A DNA stretch of 5,698 bases from a bacterium. Lineage in GTDB: Bacteria; Patescibacteriota; Saccharimonadia; Saccharimonadales; UBA4665. Under the pieces are notes generated by a model. That model saw nothing but the letters and a program-made list of their open reading frames with translations. It was not told where the DNA came from and did no database searches. A program made the position numbers and the translations under genes. The DNA is taken from assembly GCA_021788675.1 (NCBI GenBank), contig JAJYKI010000048.1, positions 1 to 5,698 on the forward strand. The letters run 5' to 3'. Shown one piece after another: positions 1 to 5,001 of the stretch (its first letter is position 1; each line of letters opens with the position of its first letter).

Positions 1-1
1 A

Positions 2-61
2 TTGATTAATATGAGTGTCAGCGAGGACAATATTAGATCTGAAGAGTTCCCGGGTTATTAA
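2..61 (+). CDS. Possible C-terminal tail of an upstream gene (5' end outside window)
   Basis: One plus-strand frame is open from the left edge to a TAA at 59-61 and would encode about 19 residues ending in EEFPGY. The other two plus frames hit stops within the first 10 bases. The stretch is too short to identify, and the minus strand is also open across part of it, so this could be chance. If real, the gene would run in the same direction as the gene at 195-812 and end about 130 bases before it. No convincing terminator hairpin follows the stop. Confidence 0.3.
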   Translation: MINMSVSEDNIRSEEFPGY

Positions 62-132
62 TATAATGGTAATGCGTTTATATATAGTTAATTTTTTGTT
101 TTGGAACTTTGAACGTAGGTTTTTAGTGTAGT

Positions 133-145
133 CCACTTAAAGTGG
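133..145. promoter_or_regulatory. Palindrome abutting the -35 box (candidate operator)
   Basis: CCACTT and AAGTGG form a perfect 6-bp inverted repeat around one central A. It ends directly before the TTGACT -35 hexamer of the promoter at 146-174. A dyad in this position is typical of a dimeric regulator site, but no regulator gene is visible in the window. The symmetry is seen in the sequence; the operator role is inferred. Confidence 0.4.
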
Positions 146-174
146 TTGACTATACGGAACAAAGATTATACAAT
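146..174 (+). promoter_or_regulatory. Sigma70-type promoter for the gene at 195
   Basis: A TTGACT -35 hexamer (146-151) and a TACAAT -10 hexamer (169-174) are separated by exactly 17 bases, each matching consensus at five of six positions. The predicted transcription start is near 181. That leaves a leader of only about 14 nt before the ATG at 195, with no Shine-Dalgarno-like purine run in it. The rest of 62-194 is AT-rich and holds nothing else I can name. Confidence 0.65.
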
Positions 175-194
175 ATACTTGTTATTATAACTAT

Positions 195-812
195 ATGCGT
201 GTAAATAGAGAAGGTTTAAGCCAGGATACATCTTGGCGACAATTACCGTGGCAGGTTGGTAAAATAGGCTTGGCTGCACTTGCTGCCAGTCTGGCGTTAT
301 ACAGCAATCCCGATCGCAAGATAGATTTAAATCAAAATCAAGAACAAACATCGCCAAACTTTAATCCGTCGTTGCCTTCTGGGATAAAGGTGACTAAATC
401 TGAAATAAATCAACAAGATTCAGATCTTAGCTGGGCTATCAGGCATGGCTTTCCGATGATATTCATTGCCGGAAGCCTGACTTGTCAGGGTAGCGTTAGT
501 CTGAACATAGAAAATCCTGTCATAGACCGAACTACGAATGGTGGATTTTTGGAGGGCTATGTTGTGTCTGGTAATGACGGACCGATTGTTAATCTAATTA
601 ATCCCTATAATCCATCGGTTTCCGTGCCCGGTTTGAGCTACTGTGTTCTTAAAAATAGCAACGACAAGGCTTTAGATACCGCTACTCTTTACCAGGCAGA
701 CTTAACCCTTAGCCTTAATGGAAACTATATGAGTGGCATTGATATCTTAAACGAGACACAGCGTTTGGTAAGTTCTGATCCGCCCATTCCAGTTGGACGA
801 AAAATAAACTGA
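195..812 (+). CDS. Unknown membrane-anchored extracytoplasmic protein, 205 aa
   Basis: I do not recognise this protein family. The N-terminus carries a polar, charged segment (residues 1-20), then one short hydrophobic helix (about 21-37, rich in Ala and Leu), then a polar Asn/Gln/Ser/Pro-rich linker (about 38-75). This is the layout of a signal anchor or uncleaved signal peptide with the rest outside the cell. The remainder (about 78-205) is Gly/Ser/Asn-rich and looks beta-structured. It has exactly two cysteines (C97 and C150), which could form one disulfide if exported. There is no LPxTG motif and no lipobox. The start is supported by the promoter at 146-174, although the leader is very short and lacks a Shine-Dalgarno site. 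The gene converges on the SemiSWEET gene, with 13 bases between the two stop codons. A secreted or surface role is inferred from topology only. Confidence 0.75.
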   Translation: MRVNREGLSQDTSWRQLPWQVGKIGLAALAASLALYSNPDRKIDLNQNQEQTSPNFNPSLPSGIKVTKSEINQQDSDLSWAIRHGFPMIFIAGSLTCQGSVSLNIENPVIDRTTNGGFLEGYVVSGNDGPIVNLINPYNPSVSVPGLSYCVLKNSNDKALDTATLYQADLTLSLNGNYMSGIDILNETQRLVSSDPPIPVGRKIN

Positions 813-825
813 TTATTATAATCAC

Positions 826-1152
826 TCAGCCGTATATAAGAACGCCGATAACGACTGCTAAGTTTACGACTTCCCATAGCGTGAAGCTGACCATTATGCT
901 CTTGTCTTTATGTGCGACCCCATAAAGTATCCATGGAAACGTGACTATAAATATAAGCAGCCAGGTAGCCATCGATACACCATTGGCATTGTGCTGGATG
1001 TATATGGTGTAGATTTGTGGCAATACCGTAAACGGGCCAATTACGCCCGCGACGAATGTGAGCTTGTCCAAGAAGACCAAATATGGACTGCCGTGATGGG
1101 ATTTATGATTTGACGAACGCTCGTGCTTGTGTCGAAGACCTAACTGATCCAT
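826..1152 (-). CDS. SemiSWEET-type (PQ-loop) sugar transporter, 108 aa
   Basis: This is a three-helix half-SWEET, a family known to dimerise and move small sugars or related solutes across the membrane by facilitated diffusion. Helices lie at about 31-52, 60-79 and 86-107. The family PQ motif is at P45-Q46 in the first helix, preceded by a GP pair, and a conserved-looking PWxxYG segment is in the second (W74, Y77, G78). The first 23 residues are a hydrophilic extension rich in His and Lys/Arg (H8, H10, H16, H19, H20), longer than in classical SemiSWEETs of about 85-95 residues. The usual substrate Asn, expected 16 residues after the Trp, is replaced by F90; the nearest Asn is N97. The ATG has no clear Shine-Dalgarno. 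It follows the 155-aa gene by 22 nt and is probably cotranscribed. The family call is firm; the substrate is unknown. Confidence 0.88.
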   Translation of the reverse strand: MDQLGLRHKHERSSNHKSHHGSPYLVFLDKLTFVAGVIGPFTVLPQIYTIYIQHNANGVSMATWLLIFIVTFPWILYGVAHKDKSIMVSFTLWEVVNLAVVIGVLIYG

Positions 1153-1163
1153 CTATATTAAAT

Positions 1164-1179
1164 AATAGCATAAGCTATT
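1164..1179 (-). repeat. Small hairpin across the stop codon of the 155-aa gene
   Basis: AATAGC and GCTATT form perfect 6-bp arms around a 4-nt loop. On the minus-strand transcript this spans the TAG stop (1175-1177) of the 155-aa gene and ends 11 nt before the SemiSWEET ATG. It is followed by an AU-rich stretch but no real U-run, so it is a weak terminator candidate at best. It could instead affect translation or mRNA stability between the two genes. Confidence 0.4.
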
Positions 1180-1642
1180 TGATGCTTGTAACTTGGTTGG
1201 TTATGAGACCGCCTTTGATTGCCAGTTCTCCCATTCCTTGCATTACACAAAGCTCGATTTTGTGTTGATCAGGAAGTGTACCAAGCTCTGCGATAGGCTT
1301 GCGTTGCCAATTTTTTAAAAATATCATAGGTGGAAAATCGTTGACTAATTGGGGGAATTTAATCATAAGCAGTTCTCCATCGTTAGTTAATAGGTCCAAG
1401 GAGGGTTGACTGCCGTGCTTGCTTTTAGTATCCGAACTGGGACTGTGAAAATACAACGGCCACCCCATGTGGATTGTATGATTCCGATCCGGATTGTATG
1501 TGTATCCGTCGATTACTGTTAATGTCGTAGGTATTTTTAGATTGATATTTTCAGCAATATATTTTGCTATTTGATCGGCTTTTTTAGGCGTGATGCGTGC
1601 ATTAACTTCCCTGCTCACCTCATACCTTAAGTATTTTTCCAT
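1175..1642 (-). CDS. Conserved-looking hypothetical protein, 155 aa
   Basis: I do not recognise this protein. It has no signal peptide or membrane helix, so it is probably cytoplasmic. Residues 1-35 are charged and mostly helical. The middle (about 39-66) is beta-like with many aromatic and His residues (H55, H58, W61, Y64, H66), then comes a polar Ser/Lys/His linker (about 67-80). The C-terminal half holds the patterns LLTNDGELLMIKFP (84-97) and PPMIFLKNW (104-112), which look like strands of a small alpha/beta fold. There is one cysteine (C132). A GGGA stretch a few bases before the ATG is a weak ribosome site. A TTGAAT/TATAAT promoter lies upstream. The gene leads directly into the SemiSWEET gene, which suggests shared expression but not a defined job. 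The C-terminus ends in TSIK before a TAG stop. Confidence 0.72.
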   Translation of the reverse strand: MEKYLRYEVSREVNARITPKKADQIAKYIAENINLKIPTTLTVIDGYTYNPDRNHTIHMGWPLYFHSPSSDTKSKHGSQPSLDLLTNDGELLMIKFPQLVNDFPPMIFLKNWQRKPIAELGTLPDQHKIELCVMQGMGELAIKGGLITNQVTSIK

Positions 1643-1683
1643 AATATCCCGTAGTTATTTATTAGAAAACTTAACGAATACCA

Positions 1684-1711
1684 ATTATATTACAGGTGTT
1701 AAATTATTCAA
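1684..1711 (-). promoter_or_regulatory. Promoter for the 155-aa gene and SemiSWEET
   Basis: Read on the minus strand, a TTGAAT -35 hexamer (1706-1711) and a perfect TATAAT -10 hexamer (1684-1689) are 16 bases apart. Transcription would start near 1677, about 35 nt upstream of the ATG at 1642. The site lies in the 94-base gap downstream of the 310-aa gene, so the two minus-strand genes to its left can be expressed independently. Confidence 0.55.
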
Positions 1712-1736
1712 TCATAATACGAATCGATGATATTAT

Positions 1737-2669
1737 TTACTGAAGAAAATCCATCACTAGTAGTTGCATGGAATCTATAGGGGCGTATATATATTTAATT
1801 GTACTATTTTCAAAATAGTCTTTTGTTTCCTGGTCGGGTTCAATGACTAGACATAGATTAGCGTGGTTATCTTGATCAAATGGAGGGCTATATATTTCAC
1901 CTTCTAGAATTAAATTAGCTAGTGAATCGACGGCTACGCATCTTCCGCTGACTTCGAGTTCTTCGCCAGTAACTTTAAAAAAATTATATGGCGGCACAAT
2001 ATCGTTAGCGAATACTTTTTTAGCTAGAGTTATTACATAAGCTCCGCGCAAACCGGCCTTTTTCTCTGCCTTTAAAATTTTTTTGTCTAAAATCAATTTT
2101 TTTTGATCGAGATTAAGACGTTCAAATTCGTCTGACATTAGAAATTCTAGAAATTTATGAGAATATTTCTGCAGCCTGTCAAATCTATCGAATGGTATAT
2201 CTCGGCTAGCCTTTAGTTCCGGCAATAAATTTTTAATCGTTTTTAAAGGTATAGTTTTGCTGCTAAGATCGAAAAATACGTTTCTTTCGTGGATTCTGTG
2301 GCTTGCCGCTTGTTCGATAATACGCTGCATAATCTGTTGTCTAGGCGTGCCTTCGTCGTCGTAGTATACTCTGGCTTCAAAACCCTGATGTTCACCAATT
2401 GCCGATGTGTTTTTTTGGAGAGTTAAACTTGTTTTGAGAATATTCGCATCCGAACGTTCTTGGTAAAGACAGTCGCCAACTATGAAAACTTTTTTGCGCA
2501 TTAGAGGAAAGGATTGATTCAATTCCGCGACAGCGCTGTCTATAAAGAGCTGCGCGGCATTGCCTGACAGTAATTCTAGTTGTTGTTGGTATTTTCGCGC
2601 ATTTGAAATAGTAGACTCGTAGTCGAGAGGTGTCTTTAGGGACTCTGTAATATTATTATCCATTTTCAT
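1737..2669 (-). CDS. Cytoplasmic protein of unknown function, 310 aa
   Basis: I do not recognise a family. There is no signal peptide or hydrophobic helix, so it is expected to be soluble and cytoplasmic. Residues 1-52 look helical. A beta-strand-like segment (KKVFIVGDCLYQE, 59-71) opens an alpha/beta region that continues through a second strand (NVFFDLSS, 130-137). Residues 160-206 are helical and highly charged, with a Lys-rich stretch (about 188-204) that could form a short coiled coil. The last hundred residues are again mixed alpha/beta, with strands around 243-248, 272-277 and 291-296. I see no catalytic motif such as a Walker A box. The start at 2669 is chosen because an AAGGG ribosome site lies 6 nt upstream; the alternative Met3 would be 12 nt away. 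The gene sits 68 bases after the glycosyltransferase stop and may belong to the same transcription unit. Confidence 0.8.
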   Translation of the reverse strand: MKMDNNITESLKTPLDYESTISNARKYQQQLELLSGNAAQLFIDSAVAELNQSFPLMRKKVFIVGDCLYQERSDANILKTSLTLQKNTSAIGEHQGFEARVYYDDEGTPRQQIMQRIIEQAASHRIHERNVFFDLSSKTIPLKTIKNLLPELKASRDIPFDRFDRLQKYSHKFLEFLMSDEFERLNLDQKKLILDKKILKAEKKAGLRGAYVITLAKKVFANDIVPPYNFFKVTGEELEVSGRCVAVDSLANLILEGEIYSPPFDQDNHANLCLVIEPDQETKDYFENSTIKYIYAPIDSMQLLVMDFLQ

Positions 2670-2675
2670 TATTAA

Positions 2676-2680
2676 CCCTT
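2676..2680 (-). promoter_or_regulatory. Shine-Dalgarno of the 310-aa gene
   Basis: AAGGG on the minus strand lies 6 nt before the ATG at 2669. It fixes Met1 rather than the in-frame Met3 as the likely start. It is one of only two clear ribosome sites in the window. Confidence 0.65.
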
Positions 2681-2737
2681 TTCAATAATAACTAATTTAA
2701 TTATATAGACTACCTTAATATTTTATTTTCTTAATTC

Positions 2738-4111
2738 TTAGGCTGTTCTCATGTTTCTTTTTGGCGATATCCAAGTTTTTAGTGACTTGTTTGGTTTAAA
2801 AACTAGTTGATGATTAACAATTGTTTTAAAAATCGAATAATATTGAACTATATCCATTAAGTAGAATGCACAATAAATCCAAAGTGCAGTTGAACTTAAT
2901 TTTATCTTTTCAAACTTTCTCAAATGTTCATCTGGCCATAATACGCTTAATACGTATATCGTAATTGTGAGATATGCACCTATTATAATACCGAGGCTTC
3001 TATATTGGAGACTTAAATAGAGTATATATAAAAGTAAGAATGGCTCTATAAGCAGTAGAATCTCACTTAAAATCGCCATTGGCAGTCTATAGTGTGTCAG
3101 CATCTTGGAGTATATGTTGTCCTGGCTTGCGATTAAGTTACGATATTTGTATATGTTTTGGAGGTTACCTAATTTCCATCGATAGCGTTGTTTAAGCAGA
3201 TCGCTAAATGAGCCTACTCCTTCGGTTAAGGCTACGACGTCGGCACCGTACACGATTCGTTTATCTTTGTTTCCAAACTTTGAGATTATTTTCATGCTCA
3301 AGCCGATATCTTCAGTAACAGTATCTTCATCATAACAATGAACTTTTTTTAGCGTGCTTTTTCTGTAGGTTGATGCAACTCCTCCAATAACGAATTCGCA
3401 ATTTGTAAGACTGAACATTTTTTTTGACCTATAACCTATAAGATGCTCAAATCTTTGTAGCTTATTTAGGTATCCTGTGGATTCTATGATCCTAACGTTA
3501 GCGGCAACGCCAATTATTCGGTTGTCCTTAAAGTATGCTACGGACTTTTCAATTGCCTGCGGATGCAAAATTGAATCGGCATCCAAGGTCATAATTAATT
3601 GACCCTTGGCATGGTTATTAATTGCATTGTTTAGAGCAGCGGCTTTACCTTGATTTTTTTGAGTAATTAATTTTATCCGACAATTTTTTCGTCTAACACT
3701 AATACGCCTTACTCTGAATGGTCTATAATGATTATCTCTTGTAAAATATGACCATACTTGCAAGAACTTATTGCGTTTGATTCTCTTAATATAGCCTTTG
3801 ACTATAGATGCCGTTTTGTCGGTAGACCCATCATTTACAACCAAAATCTCAATGTTAAGATAATTATTTGACAAGACTGAATCCAGTGTTCTGCGAATTA
3901 CTTTCTCTTCGTTATGAGCCGGAATGATGACTGATACTAGTTTTTGTTTCCGGGGTTTTGAATTGTTGATTCGTGCCTTTTTCTTTCGTTGCTCGTATTC
4001 TTTTTTCATTCTAAGTATGTCATAGCTATTAGCGCCTATTGTATATAGGCCGATATGAAGCATAAATATAAAATTCACTATTGCTAATGTGTACATGAAT
4101 ACACTATTCAT
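2738..4111 (-). CDS. Membrane glycosyltransferase, GT2 family, polysaccharide-synthase-like, 457 aa
   Basis: This is a GT-A fold family 2 glycosyltransferase related to poly-N-acetylglucosamine, chitin-oligomer and hyaluronan synthases. Such enzymes polymerise nucleotide sugars at the inner face of the membrane and often export the chain. One N-terminal helix (about 5-25) is followed by a basic linker. The catalytic domain starts at VSVIIPAHNEE (59-69). Key residues are visible: N93-D94 in VVNDGSTD, the metal-binding DAD (177-179), the TED base motif (E267-D268) and the QxxRW signature of processive members (Q308, R311, W312). Three further helices lie at about 343-366, 372-392 and 407-428. 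A strongly basic stretch (about 109-145) between the donor-binding loop and the NQGKAAALN motif is longer than in typical relatives. The ATG lies 2 nt after the sortase TGA, so the two are probably translationally coupled. The exact sugar and product cannot be told from sequence. Confidence 0.9.
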   Translation of the reverse strand: MNSVFMYTLAIVNFIFMLHIGLYTIGANSYDILRMKKEYEQRKKKARINNSKPRKQKLVSVIIPAHNEEKVIRRTLDSVLSNNYLNIEILVVNDGSTDKTASIVKGYIKRIKRNKFLQVWSYFTRDNHYRPFRVRRISVRRKNCRIKLITQKNQGKAAALNNAINNHAKGQLIMTLDADSILHPQAIEKSVAYFKDNRIIGVAANVRIIESTGYLNKLQRFEHLIGYRSKKMFSLTNCEFVIGGVASTYRKSTLKKVHCYDEDTVTEDIGLSMKIISKFGNKDKRIVYGADVVALTEGVGSFSDLLKQRYRWKLGNLQNIYKYRNLIASQDNIYSKMLTHYRLPMAILSEILLLIEPFLLLYILYLSLQYRSLGIIIGAYLTITIYVLSVLWPDEHLRKFEKIKLSSTALWIYCAFYLMDIVQYYSIFKTIVNHQLVFKPNKSLKTWISPKRNMRTA

Positions 4112-4113
4112 AG

Positions 4114-4671
4114 TCAGGAAGCCTTTATTAGGTTAAATGTATAAAATTGACGGTACTGAAAATAAGCACCGGTGCATGTTTGTATGGTTAGAATCGGCGG
4201 TCCTACATAATGAAATACGCTATCGTCGTATTGAGTCGTAGTTTTAATTGACGCAAGTTGGTAATAAAATGTATGGTTATTTGCTGTTTTAACTATAGCG
4301 ATCGCCCCTGAGCGTATTGTATGAAGATATGCAAAAACCTCAGGTCGGTAGTGTCCATATAGAAAAGTATTACCGCCAACATTGTTGGGCTGTGATGTGG
4401 TTGTAGCGTATTGTACTTTACTGAGACTGACGTTCCATGTCTGAGTTAATGAGTTATATACACCCGGAATTATTTGTAGATTCATTGATAGGCTGGGAAT
4501 TGTCAACTCTATTGGGTATCCGGAAATATCTGAACTGCTTGATGCTATGTAATGGTTTGTCGTGAACGTTTGATTTATAATCGGTTGAGTCGAATTAACG
4601 TAAAACCCAATTCCTAATCCCAGTGCGACTAGAATTGAACCGATTATTATTGCTAATTTTCTAATATTCAT
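4114..4671 (-). CDS. Sortase (cysteine transpeptidase), 185 aa
   Basis: Sortases cleave LPxTG-type signals and join the surface protein to an amine acceptor outside the membrane. The N-terminus has MNIRK, then a membrane helix (about 6-24), giving a type II topology with the enzyme outside. The catalytic His is H107 in LYGHYR, the nucleophile Cys is C166 in TIQTC, and the Arg is R174, eight residues later. Spacing and the VFAYL segment after the His fit the sortase fold. The length is short but normal for compact sortases. I cannot assign a class safely; it resembles the D/E-type single-gene sortases more than pilus class C, since there is no lid or C-terminal helix. The gene has no Shine-Dalgarno: its ATG comes 3 nt after the U-run of a terminator-like hairpin. 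A 60-aa LPNTG protein lies directly upstream as an obvious substrate candidate. Confidence 0.9.
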   Translation of the reverse strand: MNIRKLAIIIGSILVALGLGIGFYVNSTQPIINQTFTTNHYIASSSSDISGYPIELTIPSLSMNLQIIPGVYNSLTQTWNVSLSKVQYATTTSQPNNVGGNTFLYGHYRPEVFAYLHTIRSGAIAIVKTANNHTFYYQLASIKTTTQYDDSVFHYVGPPILTIQTCTGAYFQYRQFYTFNLIKAS

Positions 4672-4674
4672 AAT

Positions 4675-4712
4675 AAAAAAAGGGTTAACCGCGTTATTAG
4701 CGCAGCAACCCT
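4675..4712 (-). terminator. Intrinsic terminator or attenuator between the LPNTG gene and sortase
   Basis: On the minus-strand transcript, AGGGTT (4712-4707) pairs perfectly with AACCCT (4686-4681). An inner GCG/CGC stem (4703-4701 with 4693-4691) closes a 7-nt loop, with a small internal bulge between the two stems. A run of six U (4680-4675) follows at once. This is a standard rho-independent layout. It begins 17 nt after the stop of the 60-aa gene and ends 3 nt before the sortase ATG, so sortase expression from upstream would need read-through. Confidence 0.65.
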
Positions 4713-4729
4713 CTTTGCTATTGTTTTAT

Positions 4730-4912
4730 TTATGCTTTTGAGTAAATTTTCTTAGCAATCCAAAAAGCTAGAACCGTAGTCAACATCAATGCACCAATTG
4801 ATATGCTAGTAAAAGCTATCATTGCTAACACTGGGCGTCCGCCAGTATTCGGTAGAATAACCGTACCTACGCCAATAAGTGACAGTCCCCCGCCTCCCAT
4901 GCCTCCGTACAT
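4730..4912 (-). CDS. 60-aa free-standing sortase substrate (LPNTG, membrane helix, basic tail)
   Basis: The whole protein is essentially a cell-wall sorting signal. Residues 1-19 are Gly-rich and then hydrophobic, residues 20-25 read LPNTGG, a membrane helix covers about 28-53, and the tail is KKIYSKA with the usual positive charges. There is no N-terminal signal peptide and no mature domain. To be cut by a sortase, the 24-residue N-terminus must cross the membrane unaided, as in N-out, C-in single-span proteins. The start is firm: an AGGAG site lies 6 nt upstream of the ATG at 4912, and the next Met (M5) is badly spaced. The sortase gene follows directly. The frame differs from that of the upstream repeat protein, so it is not a simple read-through of that gene. 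It could be a minimal surface peptide, a competitor substrate, or a sorting tail split from a larger protein. Confidence 0.82.
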   Translation of the reverse strand: MYGGMGGGGLSLIGVGTVILPNTGGRPVLAMIAFTSISIGALMLTTVLAFWIAKKIYSKA

Positions 4913-4918
4913 AAATAA

Positions 4919-4923
4919 CTCCT
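4919..4923 (-). promoter_or_regulatory. Strong Shine-Dalgarno of the 60-aa LPNTG gene
   Basis: AGGAG on the minus strand lies 6 nt before the ATG at 4912. It is the best ribosome site in the window and shows that the 60-aa frame is translated as an independent protein, not merely the remnant of a longer one. Confidence 0.75.
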
Positions 4924-4949
4924 ATGGCTTATTGTTAATAACAACAATA

Positions 4950-4978
4950 CACTAACATAGCAGGAAAGTAAACAAAAT
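4950..4978 (-). promoter_or_regulatory. Weak promoter candidate for the LPNTG gene
   Basis: In the 89-base gap, TTTACT and TATTGT on the minus strand are 17 bases apart, each matching the sigma70 consensus at four of six positions. A better TATAAT (4977-4982) exists but has no -35 partner at the right distance. A 6-bp inverted repeat (ATTGTT/AACAAT, 4931-4948) lies between this promoter and the ribosome site. Position and roles are tentative. Confidence 0.3.
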
Positions 4979-5001
4979 TATAAAATATATATTGCTAATG
5001 T

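Noticed and set aside
810..824. 15-base palindrome TGATTAT-T-ATAATCA between the convergent genes as a bidirectional terminator
   Set aside because: The arms are almost all A/T, the hairpin would be very weak, and no U-run follows on either strand.
910..1268. Plus-strand open frames opposite the SemiSWEET and 155-aa genes
   Set aside because: They overlap well-supported minus-strand genes, have no ribosome sites, and their products look like antisense translations without domains.
2078..2104. T7 (2078-2084) and T8 (2097-2104) runs in the 310-aa gene as phase-variation tracts
   Set aside because: They simply encode a Lys-rich stretch in AT-rich DNA and are short for slippage switches; the reading frame is intact.
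2700..2705. TATAAT on the minus strand upstream of the 310-aa gene as a promoter
   Set aside because: No -35-like hexamer lies at 15-19 bases upstream, and the surrounding DNA is so AT-rich that chance matches are expected.
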